Position numbers and translations under genes: made by a program. A stretch of DNA of 64,000 nucleotides from Asaia sp. W19 (GTDB lineage Bacteria > Pseudomonadota > Alphaproteobacteria > Acetobacterales > Acetobacteraceae): assembly GCF_003994335.1 (NCBI RefSeq), contig NZ_PNQZ01000047.1, positions 1 through 64,000 of the forward strand. Reading direction: 5' to 3'. Positions 28,075-36,162 of this stretch are shown here, one piece after another. Position 1 is the stretch's first letter. Each line of letters starts with the position of its first letter. Under the pieces are notes generated by a model that was not told where the DNA came from, searched no databases, and saw only the letters and a list, made by a program, of their open reading frames with translations.

Positions 28075-29069
28075 CCCTTACGCGTTATACGAATACACGG
28101 GTCGGTTCCCGCTTCGATGCGAAGATCGCCCGAATGCGTGCCGGATCGGATACGACGAGCGACTTCATCCTGGCCGATGCCAAGGATGCCGATATGGCGG
28201 GTGGTCTCTCGGCGCTGGGCACGAACAGGGCCACCGGATTACCCTGCACCCTGTCGGAATTCGACGCTGCCATCACCGAGATCGTGAAGCAGGACGTCGT
28301 CGACATTCTGCTGGCATCTGTCTCGACCCTGGGGCGCCTCGACAAGACAGGTATTTTCGCGAACAGCCCGATACGTCGCGCCGTTCGTCTCAATGATACC
28401 TCCGATCTATGGCGCATTCGGGGCGCGGATTACGGGCGTCAGCCATCCATTCCCTTCCGCACGGCCCGGCTCGATCTTCTGCCGGAGCCGTTTGGTCTTT
28501 ATTCCATGACCTTCAGCGGTGATGCGCGAGAAGATGCGGAGAGCCTGTCGCGCTATCGCGACTTCAGGGCCGAGGCGCAGGCTGCGGGCGTTGCCCATTT
28601 TCTGGAGGTCTTCAACCCCGTTCATCCCCTGCTCGACCAGGACGATCACGGCGCGTTTCTCAATGATATGGTGAGCCGCACCCTTGCCGGAATGCATGAG
28701 AGCGAGCGCCCTGTCTTCCTCAAGCTGGCCTTTAACGGAGCAAGGGTGCTCGAGGCTTTTTGCCGCTACGACCGGACCTTGATCGTCGGGATCATGGGCG
28801 GTGGCAGCGGAACAACGCGAGATTGCCTCGAACTGCTTCATCAGGCGCAACAGAGCGGGGCACGCGCCGCGCTTTTCGGGCGCAAGATCCTGGATGCGGA
28901 GCATCCGCCCTCCATGGTGGCCATGATGCGTGCCGTGGTTGAGCGACGCCTGACCCCTGTCGAGGGGGTCAAGATCTATCACGAGGAGATCCTGGCGCGT
29001 GGTCTGTCTCCCTTGAGACCCATCGAGGCCGATCTGCAGGTCACCGAGCCCACTCTTCAACTGGCCTGA
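28071..29069 (+). CDS. Conserved protein resembling class I aldolase TIM barrels, function unassigned
   Basis: This 332-residue soluble protein is one I cannot name. It opens with RFDAKIARMRAG and FILADAKDADMAGG. The middle has FGLYSMTFSGD and FLEVFNPV. A possible Schiff-base lysine sits at about 218 (PVFLKLAFNGA), followed by a glycine-rich strand-loop (VGIMGGGSGTT, 240-248) and AALFGRKI. This order recalls DhnA/LacD-type class I aldolases, where the Lys lies on strand 6 and phosphate loops on strands 7 and 8. It is translationally coupled to the fusion gene upstream and 28 bp before the kinase, so it very likely acts on the same carbon chain. Aldolase activity is inference. Confidence 0.6.
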   Translation: MTLTRYTNTRVGSRFDAKIARMRAGSDTTSDFILADAKDADMAGGLSALGTNRATGLPCTLSEFDAAITEIVKQDVVDILLASVSTLGRLDKTGIFANSPIRRAVRLNDTSDLWRIRGADYGRQPSIPFRTARLDLLPEPFGLYSMTFSGDAREDAESLSRYRDFRAEAQAAGVAHFLEVFNPVHPLLDQDDHGAFLNDMVSRTLAGMHESERPVFLKLAFNGARVLEAFCRYDRTLIVGIMGGGSGTTRDCLELLHQAQQSGARAALFGRKILDAEHPPSMVAMMRAVVERRLTPVEGVKIYHEEILARGLSPLRPIEADLQVTEPTLQLA

Positions 29070-29097
29070 GCGGCCCCACAAGGCGGATTACGATAAT

Positions 29098-30813
29098 ATG
29101 GTCCATATCTGCGGCGACGAAGACGATTTTGCGACCCACGGTCTGCGCGCCTTCAACCACATCTTTCAGGATATCGTCCGCCCCGTTCGCAGCGGTGCGC
29201 TGCGTGCCCAGCCCGGACCTCAGGGCAAGGTGACCGTTCTCGTTGGAGGGGGCTCCGGACATTACCCGACCTTCTGCGGGTTTGTTGGATCGGGCTTCGC
29301 CGACGCCGTGGTGATGGGGGGCATCTTTGCCTCCCCCTCCATTCAGGCTGTCGCTACGATTGGACGTCTCGCGCATCGTGGCGGCGGGATCGTGATGGGG
29401 TTCGGCAATTACGCTGGCGATAACCTCAATTTCGGGATCGCTGCCGAGCGTCTGCGCGCCGAGGGGATCGATACGCGCATCGTGGTGACAACCGACGATG
29501 TTGCCAGCGCACCACCTGAAACACCCGAGAGACGGCGCGGCGTCGCGGGTGATATCATCGTCTTCAAGATCATGGGCGCCTCGGCGGATGCAGGCTACGA
29601 CATCGACGCTGTCGAAGCCGTTTCGCGCAAGGCCAATGACCGAACGCGCTCCTTCGGCATTGCGTTCGATGGCTGCGCGCTTCCCGGAAGCCCGGAAAAG
29701 ATCTTCACCGTCCCTGAAGGACGTATGGCGCTGGGGCTCGGTATTCACGGTGAGCCCGGAATTGATGAACATGATCTGGCGACACCGGAGGTCATCGCCG
29801 AAGCGCTGTACTCTCGCGTCATGGCGGAGCGGCCGCCCGAGGCTCGTCGTCTCGCGGTATTGCTCAACGGCGCAGGCGCGACCACGACGGAGGAGCTCTT
29901 CGTTCTCTGGAACGCGCTCGAAGCATTATTCGAGCGTGATGGGCTCACTCTCATCGCCCCGCTTGTCGGCTCCTACGCCACCAGCCTTGATATGTATGGC
30001 TGCTCCCTAACCATCACCTGGCTGGATGAGGAGCTGGAGGGGTTCTGGCGTGCGCCCGTAAATGCTCCTGTTCTTTGCCGCCACAAGGTCGAGGGGGACT
30101 GGGTTCCGGCCTCGCGTCAGGCCATAGCCGAACTGCCCGTTCATTATGAGAGGGCAGAAACCGAGGCCGGCAGCCAGGCCGGGCGCTGCGTGGCGCGCGC
30201 CATTGCACGCCTTGCGCAGACCCTGCATGAGGAAGAGGCGATGCTGGGGCGCATCGACGCCATTGCGGGTGATGGCGATCATGGTCAGGGCATGGCGCGC
30301 GGCTCGCGCGCGGCTGCCAGAGCAGCCGAGGCCGCATCTTCCGCCGGCGCGGGTGCACGCCGTGTCCTCGAGGCCGCCGCTGATGCCTGGGGCGATCGCG
30401 CAGGCGGAACCTCCGGCGCGCTATGGGGTGAAGCGCTTTTTGCCTTCTCGACGGTTCTCGATGACCGCAGCGCCCTCGAGGCGCGCGGTGTTCGTATGGG
30501 AGTGCTCAAGGCAGCGCGGCGCGTGAGGGAGATCGGCAAGGCCGAACCTGGCGACAAGACGATGGTCGATGCGCTCGCACCTTTCGTTGCCACATTGGAA
30601 CGTCATCACGAACAGCCCGGTCCCATGACCGAAATCTGGGCCGAGGCAGTGCAGGAGGCGCTTGCTGGGGCGGAGGCGACGAAGGCCTTTGCCGCGCGGA
30701 AGGGCCGCGCCAAGACGCATGGCGATCACAGCAAGGGCCATCCCGATCCTGGAGCCTTGTCCTTTGCCCTCGCCATGCAGGCACTTTCGCCTCTCGTTGC
30801 TGATCTGATCTGA
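29098..30813 (+). CDS. DhaK-DhaL fused kinase (dihydroxyacetone/erythrulose kinase family), copy 1
   Basis: The 571-residue ATP-dependent kinase has a DhaK half (to about 330) with GGGSGHYPTFCGFVG and the catalytic-His motif LGLGIHGEPGIDEHD, and a DhaL half with the ADP-metal loop IAGDGDHGQGMARG. Where dihydroxyacetone kinases usually read GGGSGHEP, this reads GGGSGHYPTF. Tetrulose kinases (LerK/DerK) belong to this family, so an erythrulose-like ketose is a fair candidate. It follows the aldolase-like gene in the same operon. A paralogue lies at 37941-39662. Confidence 0.85.
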   Translation: MVHICGDEDDFATHGLRAFNHIFQDIVRPVRSGALRAQPGPQGKVTVLVGGGSGHYPTFCGFVGSGFADAVVMGGIFASPSIQAVATIGRLAHRGGGIVMGFGNYAGDNLNFGIAAERLRAEGIDTRIVVTTDDVASAPPETPERRRGVAGDIIVFKIMGASADAGYDIDAVEAVSRKANDRTRSFGIAFDGCALPGSPEKIFTVPEGRMALGLGIHGEPGIDEHDLATPEVIAEALYSRVMAERPPEARRLAVLLNGAGATTTEELFVLWNALEALFERDGLTLIAPLVGSYATSLDMYGCSLTITWLDEELEGFWRAPVNAPVLCRHKVEGDWVPASRQAIAELPVHYERAETEAGSQAGRCVARAIARLAQTLHEEEAMLGRIDAIAGDGDHGQGMARGSRAAARAAEAASSAGAGARRVLEAAADAWGDRAGGTSGALWGEALFAFSTVLDDRSALEARGVRMGVLKAARRVREIGKAEPGDKTMVDALAPFVATLERHHEQPGPMTEIWAEAVQEALAGAEATKAFAARKGRAKTHGDHSKGHPDPGALSFALAMQALSPLVADLI

Positions 30814-30923
30814 GGGATCTCAGGCTGAGAGGCTGATGAAGAGCTGAAGGACGTCAGGGCCGATATCGGGGCTTGTACGCGCGATAGGGCCCGGTGTGTT
30901 CCCCGGCAGAAAGGGAGATCGTC

Positions 30924-31862
30924 ATGGAACGACCGGGATTTATCGATCCCCATGTGCATCTGATCGATTTCGAGCAGATGCATTATCCCTGGCTGTCTCC
31001 GCCTTACAGCGCTGAGGCGCCGACGGGTGAAACGCGCGCGATCGCGCGCTCCTATGGCCTCGGCAGCTACCTCGCTGACCTCGAGGGCTGGAATGTGCGT
31101 GGTCTGGTGCACGTTGATTCCGGCGTTCACCCGGATGAGATCCTGCGCGAGGTGCACCATGTGCAGTCTGTTCTGGACGCTGCCATGGAGCCCCGTGAAG
31201 GCAAGCCCCCTATTTTGGGCGCAGCGGGCATTGTTGCCTGTGCGAGACTGGACACACCCGATTTGGGGCATATCCTAGCAGCCCATAAGGTGGCGCCGCT
31301 TCTGCGTGGAGTGCGTCATATCGTGAACGCCCATCCGGAGCGGAAGCTGGCCTATCCGGAGCCGGACAGGACTCGGGATGCCGCATGGCAGGACGGACTT
31401 GCGATCGTCGCGCGACACGGGCTGACATTTGATCTGCAGTGCTATCCCGAACAGATGATGACTTTGGCCCCCTTGTTGCGGCGCCATGAGACAATGCCGG
31501 TTGTGATCGATCACCTGGGCATGCCGCTCTTTCATCTGTCGGGCGGTCGTGAGGCATGGCAGAGGGGTATGCGCGCGCTCGCTGCCTGCCCCAATATTCA
31601 CGTCAAACTCTCCGGCTTCGGATTTGTCCGGCCCGATTGGCGTGATCAGGATATCGCGCCTGTGCTGCGCGAGGTAGTCGATGTCTTCGGGGTGGAACGA
31701 TGCATGATTGCGAGCGATTTTCCCACCGATTTGCTCTTTGCCCCTGCGCGTCAGACACTCGACACGGTCCTGCATTTCGCAGAAGCGTTCAATCAAACCG
31801 AAAAACGCGCCTTGTTCGGTGCGGTAGCGGCACGCTTTTATCGCCTCGATACCGCATTCTAG
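30924..31862 (+). CDS. Amidohydrolase family protein, probable sugar lactonase
   Basis: The TIM-barrel hydrolase has about 312 residues and is of the COG3618 type. It shows the HxH motif in GFIDPHVHLID, then VIDHLGMPLF and MIASDFPTDLL (terminal Asp). Relatives open aldono-lactones (L-fucono-, L-rhamnono-, galactaro-lactone) or 2-pyrone-4,6-dicarboxylate. ATG 30924 has AAGGGAG upstream; a longer ATG at 30894 is unlikely. It is paired with the SDR just downstream, a usual dehydrogenase-lactonase arrangement for oxidative sugar breakdown. Confidence 0.82.
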   Translation: MERPGFIDPHVHLIDFEQMHYPWLSPPYSAEAPTGETRAIARSYGLGSYLADLEGWNVRGLVHVDSGVHPDEILREVHHVQSVLDAAMEPREGKPPILGAAGIVACARLDTPDLGHILAAHKVAPLLRGVRHIVNAHPERKLAYPEPDRTRDAAWQDGLAIVARHGLTFDLQCYPEQMMTLAPLLRRHETMPVVIDHLGMPLFHLSGGREAWQRGMRALAACPNIHVKLSGFGFVRPDWRDQDIAPVLREVVDVFGVERCMIASDFPTDLLFAPARQTLDTVLHFAEAFNQTEKRALFGAVAARFYRLDTAF

Positions 31863-31940
31863 CGCCCCCCCCGTTTTATAGGGTTGCCCGCGGCATAGGC
31901 AGCGCGTTCGACCAGCCTTCGCCTCAATAAAGGAACGACC

Positions 31941-32702
31941 ATGCTTCTCGAAAACAAGGTTTTCGCCGTCACGGGCGGTGCCTCAGGCATCGGCCGCGCT
32001 GCGGCGCTCGATGCTGCACGTCAAGGGGCAGATATCGCCATTACCGACGTGGTGGAAGAAAAGCACGTGGAGCCCCTGCTCCGGGCGATCGAGGCGCAAG
32101 GCCGGCGCGCGCTCTATCTGCGTGGTGACGTGGCAGCCCCCGAAACCGCAAATCGCTTTATTGACTCCATCAGGGAAACCCTAGGCGGGCTCGATATTTT
32201 CGTGAGCAATGCCGGGATCTGTCCGTTCCACGCATTTCTCGATATGCCGCCTGCGACATTGGAGAAGACGGTCAGTGTCAATCTGCTCGGCGCCTATTTC
32301 ATGGTGCAGGCAGCGGCGAAGCTGATGGTCGCGCAAGGCCGAGGCGGTGCCATTATCGCGGTTTCTTCCATCTCCGCGCTCGTTGGTGGCGAATTTCAGA
32401 CACATTATACCCCAACCAAGGCCGGGGTGCTGTCTCTGATGCAGTCCACAGCGATCGCTTTGGGCCGGCATGGTATCCGGTGCAATGCCGTCCTTCCCGG
32501 CACCATCCGTACGGCCATCAACGAAAACGATCTCGCCGACGAGCGCAAGGCGCGCAAGTTGATCGAGCGCATTCCGCTCGGTCGCCTTGGAGAGCCGGAG
32601 GATCTTGCCGGCCCGATCGTCTTTCTCGCTTCCGATATGGCCCGCTATGTCACAGGGGCGTCCCTGCTCGTCGACGGGGGCTGTTTCGTCAATCTTCAGT
32701 AG
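31941..32702 (+). CDS. SDR family oxidoreductase, probable sugar 1-dehydrogenase
   Basis: The 253-residue classical short-chain dehydrogenase has the cofactor motif VTGGASGIGRA, FVSNAG, the catalytic Ser (SSISALVGG) and YxxxK (HYTPTKAG). The C-terminal YVTGASLLVDGG is standard. It resembles NAD(P)-dependent aldose 1-dehydrogenases such as L-rhamnose dehydrogenase. Next to a lactonase gene it likely makes the lactone that enzyme opens. AAGGAACG precedes ATG 31941. It is the last gene of the catabolic cluster. Confidence 0.82.
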   Translation: MLLENKVFAVTGGASGIGRAAALDAARQGADIAITDVVEEKHVEPLLRAIEAQGRRALYLRGDVAAPETANRFIDSIRETLGGLDIFVSNAGICPFHAFLDMPPATLEKTVSVNLLGAYFMVQAAAKLMVAQGRGGAIIAVSSISALVGGEFQTHYTPTKAGVLSLMQSTAIALGRHGIRCNAVLPGTIRTAINENDLADERKARKLIERIPLGRLGEPEDLAGPIVFLASDMARYVTGASLLVDGGCFVNLQ

Positions 32703-32806
32703 GAACGCACCGTCCCGGCGCCCGGCGTTTCGACAGGCCTTCGGACCGCGCGGAATCGGTCCGGCCTGATTGGCGTTTTTCATCCGGCCATGGCACATGA
32801 TGCGCC

Positions 32807-33403
32807 ATGTCCAACGGTGCCCCCTTTCACGCCAGTTCTCTCTACCATCTCCTGTCTGTGGCTGGGGCCGCATGGTGGTCGAAAGGGCTCGCGGTAATCC
32901 TGGGGACATTCATCCTCGAAGACGCAACGACCATGATCGCTGCCATGTCTGTGGAGGATGGGCGTCTGAGCATCCCCCTGGCACTGATCTCGCTCTATAT
33001 CGGCGTGGCGGTTGGGGATCTGGGATTATACGGTCTAGGCGCCATCGGGGCCAAATGGCCACCGGCGCGACGCTGGCTGACACTGCCCCGTCATGACAAG
33101 GGCCGGAACTGGTTTCACCGTAACGTGGTGCGGACTGTGGTAATCAGCCGGTTCATTCCCGGTGCTCGCCTGCCCCTTTATACGGCGTGCGGTTTTTTCC
33201 GCGCGCCTTTCGGCTCATTTGCCGCGAGCGCGGTTGTGGCTACACTGGTCTGGACCTCGCTCCTTTTCAGCGTATCGCTCCATGTGGGTGGATGGATGTC
33301 CGCGCATATGGCGAGCTGGCGCTGGTTCGGGATTGCGGGGTTCATCATGACCATTCTCTTCGTCGGGCGGCTGATTGCCCGGTTCCAGACTTTCAGTGAC
33401 TGA
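32807..33403 (+). CDS. DedA/VTT family membrane protein
   Basis: The 198-residue integral membrane protein has 4-5 hydrophobic segments. DedA signatures are FILEDATTMIAAM near the N-terminus and VISRFIPGARLPLYTACGFFR. DedA proteins are linked to lipid flipping (undecaprenyl phosphate or phospholipid recycling) and envelope stress. It lies 7 bp ahead of the ATP-grasp gene, so they are probably co-translated. The short gap before it (32703-32806) shows no feature. Confidence 0.85.
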   Translation: MSNGAPFHASSLYHLLSVAGAAWWSKGLAVILGTFILEDATTMIAAMSVEDGRLSIPLALISLYIGVAVGDLGLYGLGAIGAKWPPARRWLTLPRHDKGRNWFHRNVVRTVVISRFIPGARLPLYTACGFFRAPFGSFAASAVVATLVWTSLLFSVSLHVGGWMSAHMASWRWFGIAGFIMTILFVGRLIARFQTFSD

Positions 33404-33410
33404 TCGCCCA

Positions 33411-34529
33411 ATGCTTCAGACCTTGCATGACACACTCGATAACGGCGCGACGTCCGAGACAGCGGAAAAGACGCCCCATCCGCTCTCGCTGTTCGAGTTC
33501 TGGCCGGGTTCGATCTTTTATACCCCGATCGTTCTTTACTGGATCGGCATGGGCTTGCGTTATGGTGATTTCAGCGTTCCCAGCGCCGCCAACCCGCTGA
33601 TCGAGACGGGCGGGCTTTGCGGTGAGAGCAAGAGCGGCATTCTCGATCTGGCCGGACCAGTCGCCCGGGACTGGATCGCCCCTTATGTCACGCAGATGCT
33701 GCGCAAGGGCAAGCGCGACCAGGACGCTGCGGACCTGCTCGAGGCAATGGCCGCCCGGAATATCGGCTTTCCCGTAGTCATCAAGCCCGATATCGGCTGC
33801 AACGGGACGGGGGTGAAGCTCGTGCATGAGCACAAGCAGCTCCTGCCCGTCCTGCGTGAGTTCCCCTCGGGTGTGAGGATTCTGGCTCAGGCTCTGGCGA
33901 CGGGACCGGTCGAGGCGGGCCTGTTCTACATACGCGAACCCGGGGCTGCTGGCGGGCGCATAACGTCCATCACCTATAAGGAGTCCCCCGTTCTAGAAGG
34001 GGATGGCGTTGCGACAATCCGTGCGCTGATCGCGCGCGATGCCCGGACCAATCTGCTTCCTGACATCTATCTTCCCCGTCTCAAAGACCGGCTTGAAACC
34101 GTGCCCGCAGCGGGTGAACGGGTACAGCTCGTGTTCACGGGAAATCACTGCAAGGGGTCGATCTTCCGCGATGGGCGCAAGGATGCAACGGCCGCACTGA
34201 CCGCGCGTCTCGACGCGATCATCGGAGACGTCAGGGAATTTCATTTCGGACGCATCGACGTCAAGGCGGCTTCAGTCGAAGCGTTGCGTCGCGGCGAGGA
34301 TTTCGAGATCATCGAGCTGAATGGTGTCGGGTCTGAGGCGACGCATATCTGGGATTCCAGAACGACGCTCTGGGAGGCCTATCGTGCCCAGTTCTACCAC
34401 TACCGTGCGGCCTTTCGCATCGGGGCAATGAACCGGGCACGGGGCTGGAAGACATGTGGCGCCTATACGATGCTGCGCTATTGGCGCAAGCAGCGCCGCC
34501 TGCTGGCCCTCTACCCGCTCAACGATTGA
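33411..34529 (+). CDS. ATP-grasp domain protein (D-Ala-D-Ala-ligase-like), substrate unknown
   Basis: The protein has about 372 residues. The N-terminal part contains a hydrophobic stretch (FEFWPGSIFYTPIVLYWIGM) that may touch the membrane. An ATP-grasp fold follows: FPVVIKPDIGCNGTGVKLV (ATP-binding lysine and small loop), ESPVLEGDGVATIRALI, and the metal-site region FEIIELNGVGSEATHIWD. It joins a carboxylate to an amine or thiol in most relatives, but no substrate can be read here. ATG 33411 is preferred; GTG 33396 overlaps the DedA stop. The coupling to DedA suggests an envelope role. Confidence 0.7.
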   Translation: MLQTLHDTLDNGATSETAEKTPHPLSLFEFWPGSIFYTPIVLYWIGMGLRYGDFSVPSAANPLIETGGLCGESKSGILDLAGPVARDWIAPYVTQMLRKGKRDQDAADLLEAMAARNIGFPVVIKPDIGCNGTGVKLVHEHKQLLPVLREFPSGVRILAQALATGPVEAGLFYIREPGAAGGRITSITYKESPVLEGDGVATIRALIARDARTNLLPDIYLPRLKDRLETVPAAGERVQLVFTGNHCKGSIFRDGRKDATAALTARLDAIIGDVREFHFGRIDVKAASVEALRRGEDFEIIELNGVGSEATHIWDSRTTLWEAYRAQFYHYRAAFRIGAMNRARGWKTCGAYTMLRYWRKQRRLLALYPLND

Positions 34530-34665
34530 ACGAGACAGGCCCTCCCGCAGGAGATTGGCCGTCTCGATGCACAACGGTCTATCGCTGTTTCCCACCCAAA
34601 GGGACGCGACTCACGCTCTTGGTCGCCCACTCCATCCGCTGAGTAGCCGCACCGATGGCTTGATG

Positions 34666-35118
34666 TTACTGGATGCCGGAGCCGAAAATGTAATTGCTGA
34701 CCTGCTGTTCGAGCGAGGTCGGGGCCTGGGTATTTGTGATCATCCCATCAGAGGGAAGACGTGCCCGTGACTTCCCCGGTTCAATGGCGAGGGCGTTTTC
34801 AGACGTCATGGTGGGCGCGGCGATTGTCAGAATCGTGTCTGAAGGCAGGGAGAGATGACGATCGATCGAGAAATCAACCTGCGCCATCTGCGTCTGGGGA
34901 TCGAGACTGATGCGCGATACCGTCCCGACGCGGACACCCGCCAGAACCACTGCAGCCCCCGCATTGAGCCCATTGGCCGAGACGAACCGGGCGTGAAGGC
35001 GCTGCGTATCGCCTGAGGGACCATGACGCTGGGCAACGGCATAGAGGGCGAAGCCCGATGCCAGCGCAAGCACCATCGCGCTCGCCAGAATCGCGCCTCC
35101 CCGGTTTTTTGCCGCCAT
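34666..35118 (-). CDS. MlaD family protein (MCE domain), standalone
   Basis: The 150-residue protein has an N-terminal membrane anchor (ILASAMVLALASGFALYAVA) and an MCE/MlaD domain (RLHARFVSANGLNAGAAVVLAGVRVGTVSRISLD). MlaD normally forms the periplasmic hexamer of the Mla phospholipid transporter and is encoded with mlaFEC. Here no mlaE, mlaF or mlaC is adjacent. It is divergent from uppP; the 136-base gap after it, facing the ATP-grasp gene, contains nothing I recognise. Confidence 0.85.
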   Translation of the reverse strand: MAAKNRGGAILASAMVLALASGFALYAVAQRHGPSGDTQRLHARFVSANGLNAGAAVVLAGVRVGTVSRISLDPQTQMAQVDFSIDRHLSLPSDTILTIAAPTMTSENALAIEPGKSRARLPSDGMITNTQAPTSLEQQVSNYIFGSGIQ

Positions 35119-35246
35119 TTTTGATTCATCCAGCTGTTATATGAGCGGAACTCTTCGCCCGAGACGGGCAGATGGTCAAGCGCGGGCTTGCGATCCTTGC
35201 CGGGGTGAGGCAGGAGAAAGAAACATTTATTTCATATTGAGCTGAC

Positions 35247-36092
35247 ATGACGCTGCTTCAAGCACTGGTTCTCGCTATCGTTCAGGGGCTGACTGAACTC
35301 TTTCCCGTAAGCAGTCTCGGCCATGCGGTATTGTTGCCCGCCTTGCTGCACTGGAATCTCGACGAACGCAGTGAGTTGTTCCTGCCGTTCCTGACCATGT
35401 TGCACTTTGGCACGCTTGTCGCTCTCTTTTGCTTCTTCTGGCGTGACTGGCTTGCGATTTTCAGCGGTGCCATCGGGCGTCATGGTCCGGCCATGCGAGA
35501 GCAGGCCATCCGTATTCTCGTCCTGCTCGTCGTCGCCACGATCCCGGTCGTCATCATCGGGGCTGCTTTCGAGCACAAGCTCAAGGTCATTTTTGGGACC
35601 CCTCTCGCAGTCGCTGTTTTCCTGTTTCTCAACGGGCTCATTCTACTCGTGACCGAGTGGATGCGCTCCTATAAGGGGCGCAGGCCGCAACGAGCGATTG
35701 CCGATATGTCGGTCAAGGATGCGCTCGTGATCGGGTGCTGGCAGTGCCTCGCCCTGTTCCCGGGAATTTCGCGCTCGGGCTCGACGATTAATGCAGGGCT
35801 TGTGCGTGGCCTCGACCATGAGACTGCCGCCCGGTTTTCATTGCTTATGGCCCAGCCCGCCGTTCTCGCCGCAACCGTCCACGAGGCCTGGAAGCTGCGC
35901 AGCATGACGGTCAGCTCCGAAATGATGCATATCTCGATCATGGCCGCTATAGCGGCCGGCGTTACCGCCCTGATCAGTACGGCGGTGCTGTTGAGGTATT
36001 TCCGCAATCACGACCGCTGGGCGCTCTCGCCTTTCGCCTTCTACTGTATGGGGGCGGGCCTCGTTTCCATTCTCGCGATCGTTCTCTTCTGA
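35247..36092 (+). CDS. uppP: Undecaprenyl-diphosphatase UppP (BacA)
   Basis: This 281-residue multi-spanning membrane protein recycles undecaprenyl diphosphate for peptidoglycan synthesis. Active-site motifs are VQGLTELFPVSSLGHAVLLP (near residue 13) and LFPGISRSGSTINAGLVRGL (near residue 170), both with the expected Glu, Ser and Arg. The ribosome site is weak. It shares an intergenic promoter region with the divergent MlaD-like gene. Nearby DedA and ATP-grasp genes give this stretch an envelope theme. Confidence 0.95.
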   Translation: MTLLQALVLAIVQGLTELFPVSSLGHAVLLPALLHWNLDERSELFLPFLTMLHFGTLVALFCFFWRDWLAIFSGAIGRHGPAMREQAIRILVLLVVATIPVVIIGAAFEHKLKVIFGTPLAVAVFLFLNGLILLVTEWMRSYKGRRPQRAIADMSVKDALVIGCWQCLALFPGISRSGSTINAGLVRGLDHETAARFSLLMAQPAVLAATVHEAWKLRSMTVSSEMMHISIMAAIAAGVTALISTAVLLRYFRNHDRWALSPFAFYCMGAGLVSILAIVLF

Positions 36093-36162
36093 TAACGAAA
36101 TCATTTCCACTTTGACGAGCGATCCGGCATGATCGGCTTTTCCAACTAGGGCGATTTTTACC

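Noticed and set aside
29041-29772. Long antisense frames opposite the kinase, isomerase and aldolase-like genes
   Set aside because: Shadows of strongly coding genes in GC-rich DNA; no start signals or domains.
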